Source: Chloranthus sessilifolius
Lineage: Eukaryota; Streptophyta; Magnoliopsida; Chloranthales; Chloranthaceae
DNA length: 64,000 bases
Reading direction: 5' to 3'
Assembly (NCBI GenBank): GCA_021018995.1
Contig: CM037593.1
Location: forward strand, 12,366,088 to 12,430,087
Positions within the stretch are counted from its first letter, which is position 1; every line of letters starts with the position of its first letter. The notes under the pieces are model-generated. The model did not search any database, had not been told where the DNA came from, and saw only the letters and a list, made by a program, of their open reading frames with translations. Positions 21,655-32,448 of the stretch are shown here, piece after piece. The translations under genes were made by a program, and so were the position numbers.

Positions 21655-24299
21655 TATAACGACCCTAAAATTCTGATAACATCTCGATCATGGTGTCGTA
21701 CGCATTTAAAATTTAAAATTTTAAATAAAAGAATATTAATATGGGAATCTATGATCTGGGAGCATGCGAAGTGATATGTCACTTGCGACACAAATCTGAG
21801 GTCCGATAGAATTCATTGTAAGATGTTGGGTACGTGGGAGTGTGTGTGTGCGCTCAACACAGGAGCGAAAGTTTGGAAATGGAAATATCAAAGATATTTC
21901 CATTGGTATCTTATAAGAGAAGCAAGGTTAGGGAAAACCTGATGCTTTTTCTCTTCCCTTGAATCCTCTGCTTGCAAAACCTTTACTAGAACTTCCCCTA
22001 TGAGAAACCAAGCTTGTGAAACCCTAGATCTCTGATCTTCTGATTTGAGCATGAGTCAATCGACGGGTATACGTCGATTACGTTGTGAGTGTCATACACC
22101 TGTGTGTTAACGTGGGTACTATCTTGGTTCATTGGAGAACCCACTCTGGCAGACTCTCGAGTTCAGATCCGAAACCCACTATGGATCGCAACGTGGTGAA
22201 CCAAGGAATCAACCTTTAAGAGGTGAGTTGTCATGGGTTTTATGTGGGTTTGGGTGTAATAAATTTGTATTTATGGGTGTGTCGATGTTTTGTAGAGAGT
22301 CATAAGTCTTAGGGTTGAAATGGGTTAAGATTCAACAACCCCATTAATGACAGCTTGACTGTCATACCCGATTGATCAATTTGATGTAATCTGATCGATC
22401 AAACTAAGGAGTTGATCGATCGAATTTTATTATGCCCTTATGAAACAGAAGGGTGATTTTCTTGAGAAGTTAAAACCCAATATGCTCGATTGATCAAACT
22501 GGTATTTTGATAGATCGAATTTGATACAAATCGATCAAATTATGAAGTGATCGATCAGGTGTGAACTGATCAATCAATTGAGAATTGTTCGATCAATCTA
22601 TGAAATTGATCGATCAAATTATGGAATTGATCGATCAAATTTTATAAGAACACTGTGAGAACAGAAGGTTAGTTTTTCTAAAAATTTGATCCGATTGATC
22701 AAACATAAGGATTGATCGATCGAATTTGGGGCTTGATCGATCAAATGGGAGATTGATCGATCAAAGCTAGGATTGTTCTGTGTATATGAAGAAGGTGGGT
22801 TTGATCAATCAACAGTGGATATTGATCAATCAACTTGAGAATCCAATCGATCAATGAGGAGATTGATCGATCAGATGTCCTCTATTTTGAAGGTATAGGT
22901 CTGAGGCATCCAATCGATCAATGAAGAGATTGATCGATCATATATGAATTTGATCGATCAAATAGGAATATTGATCGATCGAATCCCCTGTTCTTTTGAA
23001 CTATCTTTGTTTTGGGCTTTTGGGAATCAAACACTGCTGCTCAGTGTGCTTTTGTTGTTCTGATTTGTAGTGTACTATATGAATGATCTAGGTCAAAGCC
23101 TGGACATCTTAAAAGGCTTTGGATTTGCTTAGAAAGATAAATTCAGAGGTAGGGGATATTCAACCTAAATTGTATCCGATTTTGACGGCATGATTTCTGA
23201 ACATAAGTATCTGTTTTCTTCTGCTATACAAGTTATATTATCTGCCTCTGCATCTGTTCTATTATCTGACTCTGAGGTCTAATGAGTAATGATTTAAAGC
23301 TCATTTAATGAATCCCACCGACTCGGCGGTATACCCGTGATCGGCACGGCAGAATATTAGTGCGTCTGCTTTGAAAAATCATCGGCACAATTGCACTCCT
23401 TAGTTGAAGCATTGTTGTATTCTGAAATTATTCATTGAACGATGATAGTTAGGGTTACCCATCAACACCAATCTGGCTATCACGTGCTATATTCATGAGA
23501 GTTATTTAAGTATATAGAAATTAAGAAGATAATTACTGTATGCATGTATCTGATCATTCTGAAATCAAGTCTGTTTTTTTTTGCTTCTACATATGCTCTG
23601 TTCATTTAAAAGCCCTGCATGCTGATTATGTTACATCTCTAATCATCTGTCTACAGTTATTCAGTTCTGTTTACACTCTGCATTATCTATCTGCTTGAGT
23701 TACTTTCTGTATCTCATGCTTTATATTTCAAATGCAATTTACTTGAGTTTCTTCTACTGAGCTTAGATGGTAGCTCACCCTATTTTCTATACAATAGGTT
23801 ATGAGGCTAGAATCCTCAGTACGGAGAGCAACAGTGAGTACCAGCCTGATCCAGAGGCTAAGTCTGAGGAGGAGGACACTGATACCCCAGCTGACGAGTT
23901 CTATTAGCTATTTGGATATTAGTTTTGTTTTGGGTTTTGGGATTTGTATCTTAGAATATCTGTACGCCTGGTGGCCACCTTTTATATTATTTTTATATTT
24001 GATGTGTTACTTGTATTCATATACATTCTATAGGAACCACTGTTTTTGAGTGATGAATATCCATTACCATTGATTCTTTTTAGTTCCTTTTTGAAGATGT
24101 ATATTCTTTTTATATATATGCATTGTTTTTTTTTTTTTCTTCGCTTTTGAGCCTTTTTATGATGACTCGATTCACTCTTATCGATGATGTATCATTCGAT
24201 TTCCGCTAGATGAGCAGACACTTTGATTTGTCCCGGGGATTATCCAGAGCATAATCCTGATAGCACGGGTTTTCGGGTGTGAAAATTCGGGTTGTTACA
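21655..24299 (+). mobile_element. Solo LTR D (Tekay-like), 2.6 kb
   Basis: It starts TATAACGACCC (a decayed TGTAACGACCC) and ends GGGTTGTTACA. The flanks are ATTTC (21650-21654) and ATTTT (24300-24304), a 5-bp duplication with one change. It shares order and phrases with the Tekay LTR A read on its minus strand, for example 'tagctcaccctat...ctata' about 2.1 kb in. It carries a palindrome array at about 700-1330 bp. No internal coding region or second LTR adjoins it. The open frame at 23801-24049 is LTR sequence. Confidence 0.7.
22360..22985. repeat. Array of palindrome TTGATCGATCAA in LTR D
   Basis: Well over 20 sites contain TGATCGATC or close variants. At least five are the full palindrome TTGATCGATCAA and many are TTGATCAATCAA or TTGATCGATCGAA. 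Spacing is irregular. The array occupies the same relative LTR position as the TCGATTAATCGA array in LTR A. Confidence 0.88.
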
Positions 24300-24658
24300 A
24301 TTTTGGTGTTTAAATGTTGGTTAGGAACCATTACCCCTTTTTAAAAACGCACGATATTTGAAAAATATGACTGAAGATGTTTGAACATCATCGACGATTT
24401 GAACCATTGTTACAACATCATTGACGGTTGAAACGTGCATAGAAAGCCTACAGTTCCTCCTTTAATGGCTGTCGAATTGTTTTGATCGGCAATAATAATA
24501 TTTTTTTTATATCTGATTGTTCAATGTGATCATTATGCCTTTTTGACCTTTTGGAGTTGAGCTCATCTCGGCAATTTATACCGGCTTCTTAAGGAGCTTG
24601 CCACAAAAGGTGATATGTTACAAGAAATACTATTTTACAAACTAAATGCTCATGAAAC

Positions 24659-24704
24659 CATAGTGACAATTTTCGTTTTCGGTAATTTTTCGGTGGGGGG
24701 GGGG
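24659..24704. repeat. Truncated end of CATAGTGAC MITE
   Basis: The first 46 bases match the left end of the MITE at 959-1189 ('catagtgacaa..ttcgttttcgg..atttttcggtggggg'), then the match stops at a G run. The opposite terminus is missing. Confidence 0.6.
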
Positions 24705-24705
24705 G

Positions 24706-24867
24706 TTAAAGCCCGGAGTTCCCTTGGAAGAAAATTTCATAGCCGAATTGGAGGACATCGACTTAAAGGTTGAAATTCCTCTAGCATTACAAAAATATAA
24801 TTTTCTATTCCCTAGTAAAAGTGAAGTTGATTCCACGTGGCGACAATCTGATAGGTACTGCTTATGA
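24706..24867 (+). other. Possible exon remnant, unidentified
   Basis: An open plus-strand frame of about 52 codons reads 'LKPGVPLEENFIAELEDIDL' and then 'VEIPLALQKYNFLFPSKSEV', ending in a stop. The amphipathic, low-bias composition looks protein-like, but I do not recognise a family and there is no clear start or splice site. It abuts the truncated MITE. Confidence 0.25.
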
Positions 24868-24928
24868 TCATGATTACTTTTGGGAATTTGTTGCATGTAG
24901 AATCAAGATCTGACCTTCTGGTAGGTGC

Positions 24929-25007
24929 GGTATGATCTCAAGATCTTTTTTTTAGAAGATTGGATAAAAAAAATCTCTGCATCGTCTGATTCAAAGCAAT
25001 CAATGGC
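24929..25007. repeat. Dispersed 'ctcaagatctattgtgtgaaagattggg' repeat, copy 1
   Basis: A unit of about 75 bp shared with 29317-29390, 29812-29885 and 30597-30672. The common order is 'gatctcaagatct', 'agattgggatga', 'gatctccatc', 'ttcaaagcaatcaatgg'. It is non-coding and probably part of a MITE. Confidence 0.5.
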
Positions 25008-25236
25008 TTTTCGATATGAAAGAGTGTATGCTCTTCACAAGAAAAACAGAAAAACGGGTGTGAATAGCCCAACTCCAAATAATAAAGGCTCACTAAAAAC
25101 ATGGGTGCACATTTAACCACCATGCCTAAGATAGAATTAGCTGTCTCAAAAGCTATAAAGCAAGTAGCGCGCGAACGATAACGGTTTTTCGAGAAGCATC
25201 GGAGAGAACATCTGAAAAGAGGGTCAAATCTTTGAC

Positions 25237-26537
25237 CAACTAGATAATTTATTACGGAAGAAACGGAGAATTAAAGAAAGCCTTCAAAGTCTTCAATGAA
25301 ATGTCTTACAGAAATCAAATTACTTGGAACGTAATGCTAGCTGTGTTTCTTGACTTGGGTAGTTTAGATAGTGCCTGTCTGTTTGAGGAAATGCCTCAAA
25401 GAAATTCAATATCATTCACAATGATGATCACCGGGTTTTCGAAATTGGGTTTTGTCACCGAAGCACGTATGATCTTCAATTCTGTTCCATTTTCTGATTA
25501 GATCGTAATCTCTTGGGCGGCCATGATTTCGTGTTATGAGCAGAATTGCCAGTCCACAAAAGCTTTAAAGCTTTTCTCGGACTCTTATAGCAATTTTTTC
25601 TCGTTTAAGGTTATACCCAATTCGTATACTTTCACTATTTTGCTAAAATCGTGTTCCAGTGTGGGATCCATTGTGATTGCAAGCCAAGTCCTTGCTGTAA
25701 TAGTTAAGACATTAGGTCAGGAAGATAAGGAAAGTATATATGTTCAGAACTCTTTGATTGATTTACACTGAAGTGGAAGGATTTGAGTTCCTGGAATACT
25801 ATGATGGCAGCTTACGCACACCACTTGGAGATCGATAAAGCTCTAAGAATTTTCTACAAAATGAAAGAAAAAAAGTTCTTTCATGGAACATTGTTATCTC
25901 AGGTTTGGTAGTGGTTCGCGGGGAAAAAGTTTTAGAACTCTTTTTATATTTGTTAAGGTCGTGGCCTGAAACGAAGTCTTTACTGTGATGCTTAACAAAG
26001 AGTTGTTTCTGTGAATTCGATTATACTAGGCCTTGGGAAAAATGGGTACAGTAGAAAAGCATTTGATATTGCAGATGAGGCATTGAAGTTAAAGATTTAT
26101 AACTACAACACGTTTATTGGAATATTGATGAGTTGTAGCCACAGAGGATTAGTTGATGAAGGAATGAAGTTTTTTAGCTCGATGAGTACACAATATGGTA
26201 TCGAACCGAGCTTGGACCATTATATTTGTGTAATAGATATGCTCGGAAGAGCGAAAAGTGTCTGAGGCACATGATCTTTTGTGTCGGATGCCATTTGTGG
26301 CAAATTCCATGGCATGGGCAGCTTTTCTTGGTGCCTGCTTGGCTGGAGTGGAGAGGTGGGTGAAATAGCTGCTGAGAGACTCAGATGTTGGAGCCGGATA
26401 ATGTTGCAAGTTATGTTATGTTGGTGAATATATACGAAAGGACAGGAAGAATGGAGGAGTCGAGAGTGCTTTTGAATTTGATGGGCAAGAAGGGTTTGAG
26501 GAAGGAACCAGGGTGTAGTTGGATTCTTGAAATATAA
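25237..26537 (+). pseudogene. PPR protein (PLS subclass with E domain), degenerate
   Basis: Plant pentatricopeptide-repeat proteins bind organellar RNA, and PLS-E types take part in C-to-U editing. The recognisable repeats are 'NEMSYRNQITWNVMLAVF' (about 25290-25350), 'FEEMPQRNSISFTMMITGFS' (25380-25445), and 'VISWAAMISCYEQN' (25505-25550). 'VIPNSYTFTILLKSCSSVGS' (25610-25670) and 'MSCSHRGLVDEGMKFFSSM' (26125-26185) follow, with an E-domain end G-L-R-K-E-P-G-C-S-W-I (26490-26530). An N-terminal targeting region and DYW tail are not seen. In-frame stops at 25499 and 25770 and several frameshifts (25770-26010, 26262-26400) make this a pseudogene. Confidence 0.8.
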
Positions 26538-27430
26538 AACAAAACCTTTACAGACTATAACATGCCATGTGGATCTTTGAGATGATCATGGACTTTAAAG
26601 TACACAAAGATCCGTCTGTGACACAGGGTCTACCTCTCCATCTGCTGCTTATTTTTCCACAATAAGTGAACCACTCGTTGTAGCCAATATCAACTCAAGT
26701 GGGCCTAATTTCAGTTCGATTTTCCTTGTCATTGTGCTCCAGTACTTCGTCTAATTAAAGAAGTTTGGCTTACTGTATAGTCAACACATGGACTAGCAGT
26801 CATTCAACCTTTGATCAATTCAAGTAGATGTATGAAATGCACAGAATTTGAGACGCAATCAATTTTCATGTAGTGCGCATCTTTGGCCAATCCAAGTAGT
26901 CCACCGAGCGTGTTCAAACGAGTCTTTCACACGAGTCTACAAATAGAACAGATTTTTCGCACAAAGAGATCGAGATCTTCATACATGAGACAAGCAAGTC
27001 TCAAGTTTCTTGGCTTGATTACATTTGTTTCCCAACAATATTCCTTAAACGTGTACCCATAAGCCCTACATGACTTAGTAGAAGGAACCTGATACAAGTG
27101 CCAGGGGCAGCACTTGGGTCAATCTCAAGCTGACAGCCTTGAAGCACCGATAATTTTGAGTACCAAATCAGCGAAAGATCAAAAGTAAACTTTCATTGAT
27201 TTGCATGTTTACAAATAGCTGTGCGACTCTTGAGGCTTGAACAATTGAAAGAAAGAAGATTGACCTGAATTCCACTGCTAGCACTTGGAACGGGTCCCTA
27301 GTACCCGGGACCCATCTCAATGACATACAAACATTAAGGTAGAAAGCATAACAGAGAAAACCTGCAACATCACACGGAGAGAGCTATTTTTGGCGCACAC
27401 AACCGTGCTTAACACAACCGTAGGCATGGA
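26538..27430. other. Intergenic, nothing recognised
   Basis: Sequence between the PPR pseudogene and the short L1 tail. No open frame with family resemblance, no terminal repeats and no tandem structure were seen. Confidence 0.4.
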
Positions 27431-27443
27431 GATGCATCTCTTT

Positions 27444-27840
27444 TCCTACGTAGTTTTTTTTTTTTGATTGATAATGCATAAATTTAATTGAAAAAAAAAA
27501 ATTACAACCAAGACCAAAAGAAGAGCACAAAGGCTCGAAAAGAACGAAAAACAAGAACAAAAAAAACAGGCGAGATTAAAAACAGTAAAGCCCACTCGGA
27601 AGAGGCTCAACATCAGCGCTCTAAACCTGCACCTACCCCAGACAAAAGCCCCACCAAACCAGCAGAGAAGCAATCTCGGACGCTAGTGCCATCGAGGTCT
27701 GAAACTTGCCATCGAAGTTATGCCGGGTACGCTCGTTCCAAATAGACCACATAATAGCGAGCCAAAGCCCGAGGAAACGCCACACCACCACCCTTGAAAC
27801 GAGGGCACAACTTCTTAGTTTTCAATACGTGGATCTGATA
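27444..27840 (-). mobile_element. 5'-truncated L1 3' end
   Basis: On the minus strand the coding end of an L1 ORF2 is visible ('WSIWNERTRHNFDGKF', the usual W-x-x-W-x-E-R-N-R block) near 27750-27690. An A-rich 3' UTR follows and ends in a poly(A), the T run at 27456-27468. The 5' break at about 27830 directly joins the NB-ARC fragment. Confidence 0.6.
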
Positions 27841-27869
27841 CCGAAGTTAGGCATTCTTTAGTCTTCCAA

Positions 27870-28480
27870 TGAGATAATGCCCCCTGTTTTGAGCTTCATC
27901 AAGGTCATCACTCTCATCGTTATCTAAGAACCCTACCCCAATCTAATAATCTATGAGTTTAGCTTTAGCGATATTAAAATCTTCAGGAAATAGAGAACAG
28001 TAAAAGAAACACTCTCTCAATATATCATCGCTTAGATTGTCGTAGCTAAATTTCAAATGAGATAGCACTTGATCTTCCATACCTGGAAGTTGCAATGGTG
28101 AGCTGTCCAAAACTTTTATTGCATGCTTCCACTCTGGCGGTGTCTTCTTGGTTGCCATGGCTCGGCCAATGGTGATGAGTGCAAGCGGTAGACCGTCACA
28201 CTTATCAGCAACATCCTCAGCAAGCTTTAGTACATCCGGATGAGAATTCAGTGCCTCTTCACCTACCTTCTCTCTAAATAGATCCCATGCTTCCTTATGT
28301 GCGAAACATTCTACTTTAACCTTCCAGGGAGCTTCCATTTATCCACATACTTCGTCAGATCTGGTCATGAATAGTAACTTGGACTTGTTTTGGCAATGAG
28401 GAAGATGAATTCCCAAGTCCTCAACACTCAGCCTTGCCCAAACATCATCCAACATTATCACAAACCTTTTCTCCTTTTAA
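27870..28480 (-). pseudogene. NB-ARC fragment of a CC-NBS-LRR resistance protein
   Basis: These proteins are intracellular immune receptors, and the NB-ARC domain binds ATP/ADP. Visible in order: kinase-2-like '[11 protein letters not shown]' at about 28478-28445, then RNBS-B-like '[13 protein letters not shown]' followed by a stop at about 28340. 'KVKVECFAHKEAWDLFREKV', 'LAEDVADKCDGLPLALITIG' (the GLPL motif, about 28200) and 'CFFYCSLFPEDFNI' (RNBS-D, about 27990) come next. The P-loop, MHD motif and LRRs are absent, so the copy is cut at both ends. The wording is closest to RPS2/RPS5-like CNLs from memory. An L1 tail adjoins the 3' side. Confidence 0.8.
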
Positions 28481-28789
28481 GCTTTGAAATGAGTGACAGA
28501 GAAATGCATATATTATGTGGATGTAGATTCCACTGATCACACTCTCCAATAATTGATGTGCGAGAGAATATAGTTTGTTTAACTACCAATTGCACTAGTG
28601 GTATTGGTGGAGTTTGGGGACTCATTTTTGTAAGAATACTATGTCAAGATCATGGGTTAAAATCTTGGTTTTTCAGTACTTATTGCCTGGCTTTCAAGTC
28701 TGGTACGCACTAATTCTAGACTATACATTAATAATTATCATTCAATATATTAAAAATATATTTATGTAATACACCAGTAAAATACATTC

Positions 28790-29045
28790 AAAATATCATA
28801 CCAATGACTTCCGAAACCGATACGTATCTTCCAAAACTTTGTGTTTATGTATACAAACTCTTTGTATCGGTGGATCGGTGATCCTTTAAATATCGCTTGG
28901 GATCGGCTGATTCGGAGCGATCGAACTGATCCTCGGCCGATACCTACGTACAAGCGATACGATCTATAGAATTGGTATTGTTTGGGCCAAAACCGATCCG
29001 GATCGGGCGATTTGGATCGGTATCGGCCGATATTTGAAACCATGC
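28790..29045. repeat. TATCGGCCGATA-rich repeat (copy 2)
   Basis: A longer relative of 15982-16140, dominated by GATCGG/CCGATA words and ending 'ggtatcggccgatatttgaaaccatg'. A long minus-strand frame across it (28762-29118) is an artefact of this repeat composition. Confidence 0.5.
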
Positions 29046-29099
29046 CAGTGACTTTTGAAAGTGATACTATCTTCCTTCCGATACATACTGGTTTGGACA

Positions 29100-30727
29100 A
29101 GATTTTGAACATAGTCAAGTCTTGTCTTGGAATCGAATAATGGATTTTGAGATCATGGGCGTACCATCAACATCCATTTCATTCCCTTTAAAACATATCC
29201 CAAAAAGTGACTTAAAAATTAACGTTTTATTGTGATATGTGCCATGTGTTTTTCGAGTAATCTTTTGTGATGTGTGCCATATGAAATGAAAAAGTGATAG
29301 TATGATTATACAACTACGATCTCAAGATCTATCGTATGGAAGATTGGGATGATGAGCGATCTCCATCGAAGGATTAATAGCAGTCAATGATTTTGAATAC
29401 AAGATGGCAGCTGTTTCTTCATAGAAGTCTGAAAATTAAGATCCTTTTTCACTGGTGGGTCCACCAAAAGCACAAACGTTGGCAATTGCAATTATTTTGT
29501 TTTGACTCGTCTAAATCAAACAATAAAAGCAAGAAATCGAAGAGCGAATGCTGAGCCTATACAAAAATTTGGGTATCTATATTTACAACCAAAGATTTTT
29601 TCTTTGCAATTATTAATTGCTTTAAATTAGACCATGAAGCACATTATATGTTGAGATAAGGGCACACCATGAAAGACAAATTTTGTATTACACGTGACAC
29701 ACATCCCAAAAATGTGAATCTAATCACGGTGTACCATCGAACAAGATTTTCAAGCTACTATTGGGGATGTGTGCCACGTGTAATCAATATCTAATAGTAT
29801 AATGTAGAGCCATAATCTCAAGATTTATTGTGGGAAAAAAAGGAGAGGGAAAATGATCTCCATCATTCGATCCAAAGCACATGCAAACCTATTGACTATG
29901 GCTGCAAACAACGGCACAAAATTTATAAAACAAGGAAAAAAAAATTTATAACCTAAATCAACCATGCACCAGCTATGATGCACAGACAAAAAAGTAAATG
30001 GACTCACCCAGGCACTTCCTCAAACAACAGACATGCGAGTAGTTGATATATTAGTTTCACCATAGTCATAGTGGGTACACAACTCGTACAAGCTCCTTTT
30101 CTTCAGTACCGGAAAGGGCCCACTTGTCGCTAAATTCACTTTCATCCAAGTACCTATCCACTTAAAAACTTAATGATACCTTAAATAAATCATCCCCAAA
30201 ACTAGAAAACTTAAAAGAATCAGAGAAACGAATACAAATGCATTGGTAACAAGATAGATTGTGGCTAATAGTGTGTAAGCCCCTCCCATGCAGCGAGTGA
30301 AGTCGAACTAATGGTTACAATGCTCCGAAGACTACCGAACGTATTCGCCTCACCATCCACATAAGAAGGATCGAGGATTTTATCAATCAAGGGGTCATCA
30401 ACAGATGAATTATGGGAGAAAACTTTTTGAAATTGATAGTGATTTATTTGTTGAACTTACATACCTGGATCAAAATTATATATACATGTATGTGGCACAC
30501 ATTCGTAATCATGATGTACCATGAGAAGGGTTTTTGGGTCACTTTTGGCATGCATTTCATGTGGAATCAATATATGATCATTTGATAGGTGGTCCACGAT
30601 TTCAAGATCTATTGTGTGAAAGATTGGGATGAAAAATGATCTCGACTATCTTATTCAAGGCAATCAACAGTGTTAATCATGGAACCATCAGTTCCACCGA
30701 AAAAATCATTGGTAGCCAAAAAGAAAA
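29100..30727. other. AT-rich intergenic DNA with dispersed repeat copies
   Basis: No gene is supported. Three copies of the 75-bp 'ctcaagatctattgtgtgaaagattggg' repeat lie at 29317-29390, 29812-29885 and 30597-30672, near phrases such as 'gtgtgccacgtgtaatcaatat'. They suggest decayed short non-autonomous elements. The rest shows nothing recognisable. Confidence 0.5.
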
Positions 30728-30888
30728 GGGTACCATTATTCACACCCCACATGGCTGCTTTCTCACCCCAATAAACAAAAATAAATAAAAATGAAGTGGG
30801 GTGTAAATTTTACAAGAGTCCCCTTTTAGTGGCGTTTTTCAACAGTGGGGTGAGAAAGCAATCTCATGAGGTGTGAATGACGGTACCC
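30728..30888. mobile_element. Mutator-like MITE with 9-bp TSD
   Basis: The 161-bp element has about 43-bp imperfect TIRs starting GGGTACC[A/G]T[T/C]ATTCACACC and ending at '...tttctcacccca'. It is flanked by AAAAGAAAA at 30719-30727 and 30889-30897. A 9-bp duplication and a GG-starting TIR fit Mutator-like MITEs. It sits inside the old dispersed repeat, whose related copy at 1200-1230 lacks the insertion. Confidence 0.75.
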
Positions 30889-30897
30889 AAAAGAAAA

Positions 30898-31060
30898 AAG
30901 TATCCTTTCTGCTACCCTATTATCACATTTTATCTCATGTTTTCTCACCACACCGTTCATTCTTGTGACTGAATAGGTCATAAATTCGGTACACATGACA
31001 ATGTTTTTCTATTTGGTGCCAGATGGTTCACTGGAGCATCATATAGATTGGAAGTACATT
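30898..31060. repeat. Old dispersed repeat, uninterrupted copy
   Basis: It contains in one piece both halves found separately at 1235-1311 and 15785-15870 ('gctaccctattatcacattttatctcat' through 'ggtgccagatggttcactgg'). It therefore preserves the empty-site state for solo LTR B. Confidence 0.65.
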
Positions 31061-31404
31061 CATCCTATACATAAGTCTCTACTGTAACTAATGAGATTAC
31101 ACTCTATCAACTTCAAACGAGCGATTAGCTAATCTATAGTGTATTATGCCACAGCTAGAAACAAAATTTAATATTGAGGCACATGTGGCTATCTAATTAG
31201 ATGTCAAGCCTCAAAAATCTTGTCCCCAGTCACGACCCAACAACTACTGGATATAAAGTGATGGTGAATTAATATGGCATTAAGAAATCCAAGGTGTGTG
31301 CACTCCCTTTAATTCAAAAAAGTGAAAATACTTTCATTAGTTTGAAAGGCCAGAGACTTATAAATGATCTAGCATGAGCAGCTGGTTCTAATCCATCCTC
31401 CCAA

Positions 31405-31432
31405 TTATATATATATATATATATATATATAT
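31405..31432. repeat. (AT)n microsatellite
   Basis: About 14 AT units in uninterrupted alternation. Confidence 0.9.
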
Positions 31433-31493
31433 TTCCAACTTATTTTACTTCATGTAAGGAAACAAAAAAAGTAGCAAACACATGAATGACTCT

Positions 31494-31694
31494 TTATGCA
31501 TTAAACTCATTTAACTTTGCAATCCAAGACATTTCCACCATTTGTCTCCATGGAGCCTGCAGATTCCTTGTATCTTCCTTCTGATTAAAAGCACCATCTT
31601 CCTTTAAACAAGCCTGCATCGTCTGATATGTTAGCATTAAATTATGCCTTACAACAAACTGATAACCAATAGATCCGATCATAAATTCCACAAA
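31494..31694 (-). other. Possible terminal exon, unidentified
   Basis: A minus-strand frame of about 65 codons reads 'VEFMIGSIGYQFVVRHNLML' ... 'QMVEMSWIAKLNEFNA' and then a stop. Residue usage is balanced and the frame is open against AT-rich surroundings, which suggests real coding origin. The upstream end has a pyrimidine tract but no clean AG acceptor. The family is not recognised. Confidence 0.3.
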
Positions 31695-32400
31695 TGAATA
31701 GAAAAAAAGACATGACTCTTAATACGAACATCAGAATATTGGCTAACACCAATATTGTTCAGTGATTGTGATCTATATGAACCAATTTGAAACTTGAAAT
31801 AACCATAAAAAAATTCAGAACAGAGCAAAAATCAGGCTGTAGATTTAAAAAATTATAAATGTGTTCAGTTTCCATGAAGAGAAGTACATAAAAATGTGTT
31901 TAGGAATTACTTGGTTCTTGGTTACGCAAAGTGGACTCTTCTTTCTCATTGTTCCACATATTGACAAAACAAAAGAAGTTCAGTGTTAAGATGAACCACA
32001 ACATAATTAGTTCAAGCATAAACGAAGATGGAGTTTCACATTAAGTTCATATTCAGATTTGTTTGTATAATCAATAGTAACTAGTCAACATTCAGGAAAA
32101 AAAAGTTTCTTTTCAGATAGCCGTACGACTACTACCATTTGCTTCAAGTACATATTGTTGTAAAGTGACTCTAACTTGGTTGGTGATTCATGTCAAAATA
32201 TGACTATATTTCATATCCTAATACCAGCATTTGGCCATCCGATGAAAGCAATTTAAAAACTATTACATAATTTTAGTGGTTTTAGGTGTTCATAACCGTT
32301 GGATCGTGCAGAGACATAAAAGAGCATAATTAAAAACAACATGGAAGTACCAAACCATGAAGCCAACGGAAGCACTGAAATCCGTTAAAGAAATGATTAA
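31695..32400. other. AT-rich intergenic, nothing recognised
   Basis: No terminal repeats, tandem structure or family-like frames were seen. Confidence 0.4.
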
Positions 32401-32448
32401 ATCCAAACATTGTTGGAGAAGTGTTAAATTTGTCACATGTCTACCTCA

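Noticed and set aside
27488..27745. Lysine-rich plus-strand frame
   Set aside because: It is the antisense of an A-rich L1 3' UTR and poly(A) tail.
28762..29118. 118-codon minus-strand frame
   Set aside because: It is made almost entirely of TATCGG/CCGATA repeat words (R-Y-R-S-K and similar). It is a repeat artefact.
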